A stretch of DNA of 64,000 bases from Hymenobacter sediminicola (GCF_014250515.1 NZ_CP060202.1:3979501-4043500); one strand, 5' to 3'. Numbered from the stretch's first letter, positions 50,242 through 59,580 are shown. Numbers and translations are program-made. Notes: generated from the letters alone by a model not told the origin.

Positions 50242-51042
50242 ATGAACACAACTGAAAGCGCCTCTCTTTTCAATAACCTCGAAACGCTGAGCACACGCGA
50301 GCTACTGGAAGGCATCAACAGTGTAGACCAGACCGTGCCGCAAGTGGTAGCCAAGGCCCTACCTCAGATTGAGGCCTTGGTTGAAGCGACCGTAACACGA
50401 TTAGGCGCGGGAGGCCGGCTGTTCTACATCGGGGCTGGTACCAGCGGCAGACTAGGTGTGCTGGACGCCTCCGAGTGCCCTCCCACATTCGGGGTGCCGC
50501 ACGGATTGGTAGTTGGGCTGATTGCAGGAGGAGACACGGCCATCCGTAGGGCAGTGGAAAACGCGGAAGATGATGCCGAGCAGGCATGGCGCGACTTGGC
50601 AGCCTACGACATTACAGACAAGGATATTGTGGTAGGTATTGCGGCTTCAGGCCGTACGCCCTACGTGATAGGCGGACTGGAACAGGCCCGGCAGCATGGA
50701 TTGGCCACGGGCTGTATTGTTTGCAATGCGGGCTCTGCGGTTGCGGCCGTAGCGGAGTTTCCGGTGGAAGTAGTAACGGGGCCGGAGTTCGTGACGGGCA
50801 GTACCCGCCTGAAGGCCGGCACAGCCCAGAAGCTCGTGCTCAATATGCTGACTACCGCCACATTTATCCGGCTGGGACGAGTGAAGGGCAACAAGATGGT
50901 GGATATGCAGCTATCCAATGCGAAGCTGATAGACCGGGGCGAAAAGATGCTGATGGATGAACTGGGCGTCGGCCAGGACGAAGCAGCGCAGTTGCTACAG
51001 CAACACGGTTCAGTGCGAGCAGCGTTGGCAGCTAAGCGCTAG
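50242..51042 (+). CDS. murQ: N-acetylmuramic acid 6-phosphate etherase
   Basis: MurQ splits MurNAc-6-phosphate into GlcNAc-6-phosphate and lactate during recycling of peptidoglycan. The 266 residues contain the SIS sugar-phosphate domain: GRLFYIGAGTSGRLGVLDAS with the following Glu in ECPPTFG as the likely catalytic acid, LIAGGDTAIRRAVENAEDDA, and VVGIAASGRTPYVIGGLEQA. The C-terminal helical part ends before the UBA-like tail found in longer members. No PTS or kinase for MurNAc is near, so the substrate supply is unclear. Confidence 0.93.
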   Translation: MNTTESASLFNNLETLSTRELLEGINSVDQTVPQVVAKALPQIEALVEATVTRLGAGGRLFYIGAGTSGRLGVLDASECPPTFGVPHGLVVGLIAGGDTAIRRAVENAEDDAEQAWRDLAAYDITDKDIVVGIAASGRTPYVIGGLEQARQHGLATGCIVCNAGSAVAAVAEFPVEVVTGPEFVTGSTRLKAGTAQKLVLNMLTTATFIRLGRVKGNKMVDMQLSNAKLIDRGEKMLMDELGVGQDEAAQLLQQHGSVRAALAAKR

Positions 51043-51195
51043 AAGCAAGGCACTGTAGCATTCCGAGGTTTTGCTGTTCCAACCAGCTTTTCGGAAACCC
51101 GCTGTCTTTCTTCTGAGTTTAGGCACAAAGGAAAGTTGCAGAGACTTTCCTTTCGGTCCTGTGTAAGCAGACGCTTATGCCTCAACTCTCTACCT

Positions 51196-51762
51196 ATGCA
51201 TACCATTGAGCCGCACTACGCCTGGATAGACCAGTATTCTGCTACTGAAGACCCTCGCTCCCCTCTCTTTGAAGCCGAAAATAGCCTCGACTCGTACGTC
51301 AACACAATCTACGGCTACTACATACATCCGCAGTGGGACAGCCTCGATTCCGAGACGCTCTTCCTCAAGATTCTGTTCGTCGACTATGACTTGGGTATTG
51401 CCATCATCGAGTTTATCGGTGAATGGAATGATGCCATCGAAAACGACATCATGAATCTTAAGCGTAACATCATTGACTTGATGACGCATGAGGGCATCCG
51501 CAAATTCATCCTCATCGGGGAAAGTGTCTTTAATTTCCACGGCTCCGAGGACGACTATTACGAAGAATGGTTCGAGGATGTGGAAGACGGCTGGATTGCG
51601 GCCGTTAATTTCCAGGAGCATGTGACGCGTGAAATGCGCCAGTATAACCTTGATTCGTACATCAATTTTGGTGGTCAGCTAGATGAACTGCCTTGGCGCA
51701 CATACCCACCGCGCAAGCTGTTTGAAGTAGTAGATGGCTTGCTTCAGCGCCGCCTTGGCTAA
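51196..51762 (+). CDS. hypothetical acidic protein (188 aa)
   Basis: I do not recognise a family. From the ATG at 51196 (MHTIEPHYAWIDQYSATEDP) it gives 188 residues, strongly acidic and rich in Tyr, Trp and Asp/Glu (SEDDYYEEWFEDVEDGWIAA). It has no signal peptide or membrane segment. The central part (TLFLKILFVDYDLGIAIIEF) and the aromatic C-terminus (LDELPWRTYPPRKLFEVVDG) suggest a compact cytoplasmic domain. The frame also continues upstream to a TTG at 51136, which I reject because it adds a Cys/Arg-rich leader. Confidence 0.75.
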   Translation: MHTIEPHYAWIDQYSATEDPRSPLFEAENSLDSYVNTIYGYYIHPQWDSLDSETLFLKILFVDYDLGIAIIEFIGEWNDAIENDIMNLKRNIIDLMTHEGIRKFILIGESVFNFHGSEDDYYEEWFEDVEDGWIAAVNFQEHVTREMRQYNLDSYINFGGQLDELPWRTYPPRKLFEVVDGLLQRRLG

Positions 51763-51873
51763 TATTTCCTGTGGCAAGCGTGAGTTGCTGAGTACAATCC
51801 GAAACGTTTCCTTAAGCCACCACTGGAGAAATACGTTAGCTGCATACTCAAGGCTTCACTTTGCACTGGACAT

Positions 51874-51911
51874 AAAAAAAGGCTGTTCCTCTGGAGGAAC
51901 AGCCTTTTTTT
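51874..51911. terminator. bidirectional terminator
   Basis: AAAAAAAGGCTGTTCC pairs exactly with GGAACAGCCTTTTTTT around TCTGGA, between convergent genes. Confidence 0.93.
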
Positions 51912-51935
51912 ATGAGCGCCGAGAGGCGCGTCAGA

Positions 51936-52172
51936 CTACTTAGCGTCTTGCGCGTCAGCAGAGTTTTCCATAGCGTCAGCTTTGGCTTCAGTAGCGTTTT
52001 CTACCGAGTCAGCACCAGCTTCGTTGCCAGCATCTTCCATAGCGTCAGCCTTAGCTTCGCCAGCATCTTCTACCTGCTCAGCCTGAGCTTCTTGAGCGTT
52101 TTCGGTTTTGCTGTCGCAAGAAGCGAAAGAGAAAGAAACAGCAGCCAGGGCGAGGAACAGTACTTTTTTCAT
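51936..52172 (-). CDS. small acidic repeat lipoprotein
   Basis: A 78-residue lipoprotein: KKVLFLALAAVSFSFASC ends in a lipobox, giving acylation at the Cys of FASCDSK. The mature part is of very low complexity (Ala, Glu, Asp, Asn) and contains two near copies of EAKADAMED and the related ADSVENATEA, so it is probably disordered or an extended helix. It resembles small periplasmic Ala/Glu-rich lipoproteins seen in many Bacteroidota, for which I know of no function. It is convergent with the gene at 51196. Confidence 0.72.
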   Translation of the reverse strand: MKKVLFLALAAVSFSFASCDSKTENAQEAQAEQVEDAGEAKADAMEDAGNEAGADSVENATEAKADAMENSADAQDAK

Positions 52173-52320
52173 GGTGTTGAAAGAAAAGAGAGGTGAAAAT
52201 CAGATTTAAAAACTCCTTGCCTTACGGCTGAGAATCGGAGCTTTATATTCAGTTTTGCAGAAGGTAACCTAACTCGTCAGGAAAAATTTAAGATTTCTCC
52301 ACACCCGCTATCTAACTGCC

Positions 52321-53643
52321 TTATTTCTTGCGGAATACAATACCAATTGGAACGCCCGTAAAGTCGAAATGCTCCCGCAGGCGGTTCTCTAGATAGCGCG
52401 AGTAGCTCTCCTTCACATACTGCGGTAGGTTGCAGAAGAAAGCGAATACGGGGTTGTGCGTGGGGAGCTGCGTAGCGTATTTGATGCGCACCAGCTTGCC
52501 TTTCTGAATGGGCGGCGGGTACTTCTCAATTTCCTTCAACATCACCTCGTTCAGCTCCGAAGTCGGGATTTTGCGGCGCTTGTTGTCGTACACTTCAATG
52601 GCCATTTCGATGGCCTTGTGCACGCGCTGCTTGTTGAGCACCGAAATAAAAATGATGGGCGGATAGCTGATCGGCGCTATTTTCTCGCGGATTTTATCCT
52701 CGAACTCCTTGGCCGTATTGGTTTCCTTGTTCTCAATCAGGTCCCACTTGTTCACCAGAATCACGATGCCCTTGCGGTTCTTATCGGCCAGTCCGATGAT
52801 GTTCAGGTCCTGGGCTTCAATACCACGGGTAGCATCGAGCATCACGATGCAGATATCCGACTCTTCCAGTGCCCGGATGGAGCGCAATACGGAGTAGAAC
52901 TCTACGTCTTCGTGCACCTTGGTCTTGCGGCGCAGACCGGCCGTATCCACTAGAATGAATTCCTTGCCGAAAGCATTGTAGCGCGCCTGGATAGAGTCGC
53001 GGGTGGTACCCGCAACGTCCGTCACGATGCTGCGCTCGGTACCTAGCAGCAGGTTCACGAACGACGACTTACCCACGTTCGGGCGGCCGACCACGGCAAT
53101 TTTTGGGATGCCGGCATCGGGCTCCTCTACTCCTTCTTCCTCAAAGTGGCTTACTACAGCATCGAGCAGGTCGCCGGTGCCGGAGCCGCTGGCCGAGGAA
53201 ACTGCGAATATTTCGCCGTCGCCAACGCCCAGAGCGTAAAATTCGCCCGCCGAGTGGATCCGGGAGTTGGTATCTGCCTTGTTGGCTACTACATAAATGG
53301 GCTTTTTGCCCTGGTAGCGGCGCAATACATTGGCAAACTCTTCGTCGAGGCTGTGCACACCAGCCATGGCATCTACCATGAACAGCACGACATCGGCCTC
53401 GTCAATGGCCAGCTTTACCTGTTTGTTGATTTCACCTTCGAAGATATCGTCGGAGTTGTGCACGTAGCCGCCCGTGTCGATGACGGTGTAATACTTGCCT
53501 ACCCAGTCGCCGTAGCCATAGTGCCGGTCGCGGGTGACGCCGCTTTCATCGTCCATGATGGCCTTGCGTTGGCCGACGAGGCGGTTGAAAAGCGTGGATT
53601 TGCCCACATTGGGGCGTCCCACAATTGCAATGGTATTCTTCAT
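52321..53643 (-). CDS. der: ribosome-assembly GTPase Der (EngA)
   Basis: An essential GTPase with two tandem G domains that matures the 50S subunit. G domain 1 begins IAIVGRPNVGKSTLFNRLVG (G1) with DTGGYV (G3) and NKAD (G4); G domain 2 begins AVVGRPNVGKSSFVNLLLGT with DTAGLRRK and NKWD. A C-terminal KH-like domain (about 355-440) ends VPIGIVFRKK. I set the start at the ATG at 53643 (MKNTIAIVG); the longer frame adds 10 unrelated residues. It is downstream of era on the same strand, about 150 bp apart. Confidence 0.97.
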   Translation of the reverse strand: MKNTIAIVGRPNVGKSTLFNRLVGQRKAIMDDESGVTRDRHYGYGDWVGKYYTVIDTGGYVHNSDDIFEGEINKQVKLAIDEADVVLFMVDAMAGVHSLDEEFANVLRRYQGKKPIYVVANKADTNSRIHSAGEFYALGVGDGEIFAVSSASGSGTGDLLDAVVSHFEEEGVEEPDAGIPKIAVVGRPNVGKSSFVNLLLGTERSIVTDVAGTTRDSIQARYNAFGKEFILVDTAGLRRKTKVHEDVEFYSVLRSIRALEESDICIVMLDATRGIEAQDLNIIGLADKNRKGIVILVNKWDLIENKETNTAKEFEDKIREKIAPISYPPIIFISVLNKQRVHKAIEMAIEVYDNKRRKIPTSELNEVMLKEIEKYPPPIQKGKLVRIKYATQLPTHNPVFAFFCNLPQYVKESYSRYLENRLREHFDFTGVPIGIVFRKK

Positions 53644-53796
53644 GTGTCTGACTCCAGCCGCCGGCCCGACCAAATTCGGCAGTGCCCGGAGTAGTTAAGT
53701 GAATGTGAGGTCGGAAGTCTTTGTAGAGCTTAGAAACGAGAACTGAGAGCCTAGACCCAATTTCTTGGGTTCTGAATTCTCATTTCTAAGCTATAC

Positions 53797-54696
53797 TTAT
53801 TGATTGTAGCCGAAGCGGGTGAGAGCCTTCGGATCAGTGCGCCAGTTCTCGTTGACTTTGACGTAGATTTCGAGGAACACTTTTTTCTGGAAAAACTTCT
53901 CCATTTCCTCGCGGGCCCAAGTGCCTACTTTCTTCAGCGCCGTGCCCTGCTGCCCGATGATGATGCCTTTTTGACTGGCGCGCTCTACGTAGATGATGGA
54001 GCGCATTCGGATGATGTTTTCATCTTCCTTGAACTCCTCAATCTCCACTTCGCAGCTGTAGGGAACCTCTTTCTTATAGAGCTTGAAGATTTTCTCCCGG
54101 ATCATCTCGGCCGCGAAAAACCGCTCGGGCTTGTCCGTTAGCTCATCTTTGGGGTAGTAAGCCGGGTGTTCGGGCAGCTTAGCCAGCACCAGATCCAGCA
54201 GCTCACCGGTCCCGAACTTTTCCAGCGCCGAAATTGGTAGCACGCGGGTGGCATTGGGCAGATGCTCCTGCCAATATTCCACCTTGGCTTCCACTTCGGC
54301 CTGGTCGGCCTGATCTATTTTATTGACGAGCAGGAAAATAGGCGTGTTCACCATCTTGCGCAGGCGCTCCACTACCGGCTCCTCGTCATACTTTTCGTAG
54401 ATATCAGTCACGAAGAGTACAACGTCGGCATCTTCCAGCGACGAGTATACAAACGACATCATGGCGTTGTGCAGCTCGTATTTAGGCTGAATAATGCCGG
54501 GCGTGTCGGAGTAGACAAGCTGGAAATTTTCGCCGTTGAGGATGCCCAGGATACGGTGGCGCGTGGTCTGGGCTTTGCTCGTAACGATGCTGAGCCGTTC
54601 GCCCATCAGGGCGTTCATGAGCGTGGACTTGCCCACGTTGGGCTTGCCGATAATGCTCACGAAGCCAGCGCGGTGCGGTGTTGGTTCGGTATTCAC
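53797..54696 (-). CDS. era: GTPase Era
   Basis: Era binds the 3' end of 16S rRNA and helps 30S assembly. From a GTG at 54696 (VNTEPTPHRAGFVSIIGKPN) the protein has 299 residues, the family norm. The G1 motif GKPNVGKSTLMNAL, G3 DTPGII and G4 NKID are seen, and a C-terminal KH domain contains GIIIGQQGTALKKVGTWARE. The longer frame to 54918 would run through the promoter area, where TACCTTTG (54727-54720, minus strand) fits a -7 box. der lies downstream. Confidence 0.95.
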   Translation of the reverse strand: MNTEPTPHRAGFVSIIGKPNVGKSTLMNALMGERLSIVTSKAQTTRHRILGILNGENFQLVYSDTPGIIQPKYELHNAMMSFVYSSLEDADVVLFVTDIYEKYDEEPVVERLRKMVNTPIFLLVNKIDQADQAEVEAKVEYWQEHLPNATRVLPISALEKFGTGELLDLVLAKLPEHPAYYPKDELTDKPERFFAAEMIREKIFKLYKKEVPYSCEVEIEEFKEDENIIRMRSIIYVERASQKGIIIGQQGTALKKVGTWAREEMEKFFQKKVFLEIYVKVNENWRTDPKALTRFGYNQ

Positions 54697-54920
54697 TTCA
54701 GGATCTGAAAATTGGCCTGCAAAGGTACGGGTTTTCGCGTGCCCAGCCGCCGGCCCAGTAAACATCAGCCGGCGGAAGATTGTCTGTACCCCAACTGAAA
54801 GATGAGATACATCAGGTTTTAGTTCGCAAATGGTTGTGCGACCTTTGCAGTTCAACCTCCGGAGTCTACTCCCTTTCTTCACCGTTCTGCCGCTCCGGCT
54901 ATACCCCGGCGCTACCATCT

Positions 54921-55964
54921 ATGCCCACTTCCGCTCCCACTAACGGCCGCATTGGTGTCCTGCTCGTGAACCTCGGCACCCCCGATTCGCCCCAGACCAG
55001 CGACGTGCGCCGCTACCTTAACGAGTTTCTGACCGATGCCCGTGTGATTGACATGCCGGCCGCCATCCGCTACCCACTATTTCAGGGGCTGGTGGTGCCG
55101 CTACGTGCGCCAAAGTCGGCCAAGATTTACCAGCAACTCTGGACGGAGCGTGGCTCGCCGCTGCTCTACCACGGCTTGGATCTGCAGAAACTGGTGCAGG
55201 AGAAGCTGGGCAACGACTACCTAGTGGCTTTCGGGATGCGCTACCAGAAGCCCAGTATCGAAAGTGCCCTGCAGGAACTGCGCGACGCGGCTGTGGATCG
55301 GATTATCGTGCTACCGCTGTTTCCGCAGTACGCGGCGGCCAGCACGGGCTCGGTGCAGGAAAAGGTGATGGAGCTGGTAAGCAAGTGGTGGATAGTGCCC
55401 AGCATTTCCTTCATCAGCACGTTTGTGGAAGACTCCGGCTTTATTGGCACGTTTGCCACGCTGGGCAAAGAGGAAATGGCTAAGCACGACTACGACCATG
55501 TCGTGTTCAGCTACCACGGCATTCCGGAGCGCCACGTGCTAAAGGGCAGCCACAAAAACTACTGCAAACTGGGCACCTGCTGCGCCAGCTACAACAAAAA
55601 CAACCGCTACTGCTACCGCGCCCAGTGCTTCGAAACGTCGCGGCAGCTGGGTAAGGCGCTGGGCCTACAGCCGGAGCAATACACTACCACCTTCCAGAGC
55701 CGCCTGCAAAGCCGCCTCCGCGACCCATGGCTGCAGCCCTACACCGACGAGGTTATCAAGGAAATGCCGGCCAAGGGCATCAAAAGCGTGCTGGCTTTCT
55801 CCCCCGCCTTCGTGGCCGACTGCCTAGAAACCACGATTGAGGTGGGCGAGGAATTCAAGGAAATGTTTGAGGAAGCCGGCGGGCAGCACTGGCAGCTGGT
55901 GCCCAGCCTGAACTCGCACCCGCAATGGGTGCAGGCCGTAGCCGATATGATTCGGCGGAACTAA
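54921..55964 (+). CDS. hemH: ferrochelatase
   Basis: HemH inserts Fe(II) into protoporphyrin IX, the last step of haem synthesis. The 347 residues begin MPTSAPTNGRIGVLLVNLGT, and the conserved motifs are LGTPDSPQTSDVRRYLNEFL, the active-site His in VFSYHGIPERH, and the Glu pair in CLETTIEVGEEF. A Cys-rich segment (CKLGTCCASYNKNNRYC, then C in RAQCFE) may carry an iron-sulfur cluster, as in some bacterial ferrochelatases; this is inference. I chose the ATG at 54921 and reject the longer frame from 54780. A very long terminator follows. Confidence 0.95.
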   Translation: MPTSAPTNGRIGVLLVNLGTPDSPQTSDVRRYLNEFLTDARVIDMPAAIRYPLFQGLVVPLRAPKSAKIYQQLWTERGSPLLYHGLDLQKLVQEKLGNDYLVAFGMRYQKPSIESALQELRDAAVDRIIVLPLFPQYAAASTGSVQEKVMELVSKWWIVPSISFISTFVEDSGFIGTFATLGKEEMAKHDYDHVVFSYHGIPERHVLKGSHKNYCKLGTCCASYNKNNRYCYRAQCFETSRQLGKALGLQPEQYTTTFQSRLQSRLRDPWLQPYTDEVIKEMPAKGIKSVLAFSPAFVADCLETTIEVGEEFKEMFEEAGGQHWQLVPSLNSHPQWVQAVADMIRRN

Positions 55965-55977
55965 GAACTTAGCCCGG

Positions 55978-56043
55978 GTACGTAGCTAAACAGAAAAGGC
56001 CCTCACGCGGAAGCATGAGGGCCTTTTCTGTTTAGCTACGTAC
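55978..56043. terminator. bidirectional terminator, 28-bp perfect stem
   Basis: The left arm (55978-56005, starts GTACGTAGCTAAACAGAAAA) and right arm (56016-56043) are exact reverse complements with a 10-base loop. It lies between hemH and the convergent PRC-barrel gene. The A/T block inside the stem gives a T-run for both directions. Confidence 0.88.
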
Positions 56044-56048
56044 ATTAC

Positions 56049-56528
56049 CTACGGCTCACGGCGGCGGAAGCTGGCGGGCAGCCCGGCGGGGCGACGGGTA
56101 TGGTAGAAATGCTGCTCATCGAAGGAAGGCTGCTCGTAGAACGGGCCCGTGAAGTGCTCCGGCAGCTCCAGCCGCAACGCCCGAAGCATAGCTTCTTCGT
56201 ATTCGCGGGTAATCTGGAACTCCTGATACGGCGGGTAGTCCAGCACCGAGTCCAGCGTGAGCGAAGGCACAAACAGGTTGTCGCCGTCATCGTCCAGCGC
56301 GGCTACCCCAATGGGAATCAAGATGTGCCGCTCCCGGTCGTTGATATGAAGGCTCGCATCCAGCTCTACATCCAGGTAGCGTACTTTCAGCGTTTCCTCT
56401 TCTACTATCAGCTCCGTGACTTCACCAAACGGGCGGCCGTCGCCGCCACGCACCGTCCAGCCCCGCACATCGGGGTTGCCGTCGGCTACTTCGTAGTCGG
56501 TTAGGTCGCGCAGGCGGCGCAGGTGCAT
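56049..56528 (-). CDS. PRC-barrel domain protein
   Basis: 159 residues without signal peptide. The N-terminal half has a PRC-barrel (DVRGWTVRGGDGRPFGEVTE, then LKVRYLDVELDASLH), and the second half repeats a similar strand pattern (HILIPIGVAALDDDGDNLFV, LTLDSVLDYPPYQE). PRC-barrel proteins of this type occur in the photosynthetic reaction centre H subunit and in RNA-processing proteins; the free-standing form has no agreed function. I start at the ATG at 56528 (MHLRRLRDLTDYEV); a GTG at 56561 is in frame. Confidence 0.8.
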   Translation of the reverse strand: MHLRRLRDLTDYEVADGNPDVRGWTVRGGDGRPFGEVTELIVEEETLKVRYLDVELDASLHINDRERHILIPIGVAALDDDGDNLFVPSLTLDSVLDYPPYQEFQITREYEEAMLRALRLELPEHFTGPFYEQPSFDEQHFYHTRRPAGLPASFRRREP

Positions 56529-56599
56529 ACTTCCGGCAGAAGGAATATGAGTTGGTTCCACAGCAGAATGGGGCTTAGGGCTTTATGATATGTGCTTTT

Positions 56600-57256
56600 C
56601 TACGAAGCCGGCTCACTTAGCGTACGAACGATTTCGGCAGCGCGGTCGAAAAACTCCTGTGTCTGCTTTTGGTCGGCCGGCGTTTCGGTGCGGCCTGAGA
56701 GCTGCGTAGCACGGCTTACCAGCTCTGCCACGGCGGGCTCCAGCGCCGGGTATCGCTTCTGCTGCATGGCCTGCATAAGACCGGCAGCGGCCACAAACCC
56801 AGGACGCACACTGGTATTCGGCTCAGCAAGGCGAGCGGTGGCACTAGTCAGGCCATCACGCTTTTCGCTTACGGCCGCATCGCGCAGGTCGTCACGGTCG
56901 GCCAGCTCTACCAAGGCGGAGGTTAATAGCCGAAGTCCTTCGCGCGAGTAGCTAGGCTGCGCGGGGTTGGTTTTGGCGAAGGCCGCCAGCACGTCTGGCG
57001 TAACGGGAGCGGCCTCAGAAGCCATATTTCCTACTGCTTCATCATCCGCAGGCCGTGGGCCGGTCTCGGCACCGGTAGTTGTATCGGGAGCCGGACTGAC
57101 GGTTTGTTCTACTGGGCCAGCCGGCGGGACATTGGCCTGCGGATCATCGTGGCGCAACAGGTACCAGGCAGCGGCACCTACTACGGCCAGCACCAGTAGA
57201 ATCAGAAGCCAAGGGCTGGGCGAGCTTTTTTTGCGTTGAATGTTGATGTCGGCCAT
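56600..57256 (-). CDS. hypothetical membrane-anchored protein (218 aa)
   Basis: No family recognised. One membrane helix near the N-terminus (SPWLLILLVLAVVGAAAWYL), a Pro/Ala/Thr-rich spacer (about 40-85), then a helical domain with Arg/Leu-rich stretches (LRLLTSALVELADRDDLRDA, FFDRAAEIVRTLSEP). With the basic N-terminus inside, the helical part would lie outside the cytoplasm. It precedes the PRC-barrel gene on the same strand by 71 bp and is divergent from the DUF2157 gene. Confidence 0.72.
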   Translation of the reverse strand: MADINIQRKKSSPSPWLLILLVLAVVGAAAWYLLRHDDPQANVPPAGPVEQTVSPAPDTTTGAETGPRPADDEAVGNMASEAAPVTPDVLAAFAKTNPAQPSYSREGLRLLTSALVELADRDDLRDAAVSEKRDGLTSATARLAEPNTSVRPGFVAAAGLMQAMQQKRYPALEPAVAELVSRATQLSGRTETPADQKQTQEFFDRAAEIVRTLSEPAS

Positions 57257-57364
57257 AAAGGGAGCGGGCTAGGGTTTGGGCCATCCATACGAAGGCGGGC
57301 TAAAATACGATACGTCTGCAGCTTCAACCATCCTGCTGTTGCGCCCCTGCAATTCGTAAACTGC

Positions 57365-57372
57365 TATGTTTG
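57365..57372 (+). promoter_or_regulatory. -7 box of the DUF2157 gene
   Basis: TATGTTTG fits TAnnTTTG, 34 bases before the ATG at 57407. It excludes the earlier in-frame start at 57236. Confidence 0.45.
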
Positions 57373-57406
57373 GCTGAACACATGCCCATCCTTTCACTTA
57401 CCTGAT

Positions 57407-58396
57407 ATGCACTCTGACCAGCTACTAGCTGACTTGGAAGCCCGCGGTTTGCTCCCGCCGGAACAAGCCGCCGCCATTGCGCAGGATGAACAGAACCGGC
57501 CTTTTTCGCTGCACCAGGAGTTGCGGGCGGCGCTGTACTTGGGCATCACGCTGCTCACTGGCGGGCTGGGCGTGCTGCTCTACCAGCACCTCGACGAAAT
57601 TGGGCATGGAGTCATTATTGCCAGTATGTTTCTGCTGATGATGGCCGGTTTTGGGTACGCGGCACGGCACCGGCAGCCCTTTACGTGGGGGCAGGCAGTA
57701 GCCCCTAGCTTCATACCTGATTATGCGCTGTTGCTCGGCTGCCTGCTGTTTCTGGCACTGGAAACCTATCTGCAGGTGCAGTACAATGTGTTCGGGAGTC
57801 GCTACGGCCTGGCGACCATGCTGCCGGCCGTGCTATTTTTCGGGCTGGCGTACCGCTTCGACCACCGGGGCGTGCTGGCCATGGGCATCACGGCGCTGGC
57901 CTTGTGGGTGGGCGTGAGCATTGCCCCGGTTTCCGCTTTCACAGACAATAATTTCTTCACTACTCGCCTCGGCGGCGTGGCGGTATTGCTGGGCCTGCTG
58001 CTAACCGGTGTAGGGCTGGATGCCGACCTCAACCGCCGCAAGCCACATTTTGCCTTCACCTACGTGTCGTTGGGGGCCAATCTGGCGCTGCTGGCCGCCA
58101 CGGCTGCTTTATTTGATTTCTACCCGCAACCGTTCCTGCCCAAAGTGGTGGTGGTGCCGCTGATTCTGGCGCTGAGTGTGGCCCTGATGTGGTATGCGCG
58201 CCGGACACAGTCCTACTTGTTTCTGCTGATGGGGCTGCTGTACGGCTACCTCATAGTATCCTATCTGTTTTTCCGGGCACTTGAATTTAGTCATGGCGCA
58301 GGTGCTGAGTTGATCATTACATTCTACTTCACGCTTTCGGCGGTTGGTATCATTCTGCTGTTTGTCAACGGCAAGAAATTTCTGCGACGCATATGA
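57407..58396 (+). CDS. DUF2157 membrane protein
   Basis: A 329-residue integral membrane protein of the DUF2157 family. A soluble N-terminal helical section (SDQLLADLEARGLLPPEQAA) is followed by about nine membrane helices from residue 40 (ALYLGITLLTGGLGVLLYQH). The molecular function of the family is not known. The start is the ATG at 57407, right after the -7 box. Its stop overlaps the next membrane gene by 4 bases (ATGA), which points to a joint complex. Confidence 0.85.
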   Translation: MHSDQLLADLEARGLLPPEQAAAIAQDEQNRPFSLHQELRAALYLGITLLTGGLGVLLYQHLDEIGHGVIIASMFLLMMAGFGYAARHRQPFTWGQAVAPSFIPDYALLLGCLLFLALETYLQVQYNVFGSRYGLATMLPAVLFFGLAYRFDHRGVLAMGITALALWVGVSIAPVSAFTDNNFFTTRLGGVAVLLGLLLTGVGLDADLNRRKPHFAFTYVSLGANLALLAATAALFDFYPQPFLPKVVVVPLILALSVALMWYARRTQSYLFLLMGLLYGYLIVSYLFFRALEFSHGAGAELIITFYFTLSAVGIILLFVNGKKFLRRI

Positions 58397-59580
58397 GTTG
58401 GAAAGCCTACAATCCTGCCTGGCCGTTGCACGAAGCCATGCAAGCTGCCTCCGCCCGCTGGCACCGCCGGGGCCTGCTCACGGCTGGGCAGCAGCAAGCC
58501 ATCCAGGTTGCCTATCCGCTAGAGTTCTACCGCCCAGGTCTGTTTCTACGCATCGGGCTGTTCATTTTTGCCTGTATCGGGGCATTGGGAGGCGCAGGCT
58601 TCTTTGCCTTGCTCACAGAGCTGGACCACTTCCGGGCTGTAGCCATCCTGGGTGGTTTCGGTACGCTGGCGGCGCTGGAGTTCTTTATCCGCAGCTCCCG
58701 ACTCTACCACGCCGGCGCCGACCAGGCGCTACTCTACATCACACTGGGGTGGTTCACGGTACTGCTCATCGATATCGTGCATGACATAGTACCCTACTCG
58801 TCGCGCTACGGTACCTCACTCGGCACTAGTTATCTGTTTCTGATACTAGGGCCCCTATTCCTGCTGTTTCTGGCCGTTACTATCCGCTACGCCGACCGGC
58901 TGGTGGCTGCTGGCACTTATCTGCTGCTACTACTTCTGATGGCCAACTGGCTGCTACAAGTTCCGGCAGGACGGCTGTTGCTACCATTTGCGCTGATGCT
59001 GGCTTCGGGGGTAGCCTACTGGTTGGTGAAGCGGCTCAGCCGCCGGCCCGATTATCTGTACTACCGCCGCTGCCTGCTAATGCTGCAGGCGTTGGCGCTG
59101 GCTACATTTTACCTAGGTGGCAACTACTACATGGTGCGGGAAGGCAATGCGCATATCAGCGGCGAGTATGTCTCCGCTCAGATTCCGTTTGCGCCGCTGT
59201 TCTATCTGTTCACAGCAATTATTCCGCTGGTGTGTATAGCCGTAGGACTGCGCCGACCCAGCCGCATATGGCTGCTCACGGGCTTGGCAGCAGCGGCTTT
59301 TTCGCTGTTTACGCTACGCTACTACCGCGCCCTGATGCCACCGGAAGTAGCCGCTGTACTGGCCGGGGCCGTGCTGCTGGCGCTGGCAGCTTGGGCAGTG
59401 CGCTACCTGCGTCCGGCCCGCCACGGCCTCACCTCCCGTCCCAATGATGAGCATTCCCCTCATTTCAACCTGGAGTCGTTGGTGGTAGCCCAGACAGCGG
59501 TAGTGCCGCAGGCGCCCCCGCCCGGCTTCCAGTTTGGGGGCGGCCACTCCGGCGGTGGCGGCGCCGAAGGCAATTATTAG
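58393..59580 (+). CDS. multi-pass membrane protein with Gly-rich tail
   Basis: 395 residues with about ten membrane helices, beginning with an amphipathic helical region (WKAYNPAWPLHEAMQAASAR, with HRRGLLTAGQQQAIQVAYPL) that looks like the N-terminus of the DUF2157 partner. The C-terminus is a flexible tail ending GGGHSGGGGAEGNY. I do not recognise a named family, though it may be a distant relative of the preceding gene. The 4-base overlap indicates translational coupling. Confidence 0.8.
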   Translation: MSWKAYNPAWPLHEAMQAASARWHRRGLLTAGQQQAIQVAYPLEFYRPGLFLRIGLFIFACIGALGGAGFFALLTELDHFRAVAILGGFGTLAALEFFIRSSRLYHAGADQALLYITLGWFTVLLIDIVHDIVPYSSRYGTSLGTSYLFLILGPLFLLFLAVTIRYADRLVAAGTYLLLLLLMANWLLQVPAGRLLLPFALMLASGVAYWLVKRLSRRPDYLYYRRCLLMLQALALATFYLGGNYYMVREGNAHISGEYVSAQIPFAPLFYLFTAIIPLVCIAVGLRRPSRIWLLTGLAAAAFSLFTLRYYRALMPPEVAAVLAGAVLLALAAWAVRYLRPARHGLTSRPNDEHSPHFNLESLVVAQTAVVPQAPPPGFQFGGGHSGGGGAEGNY

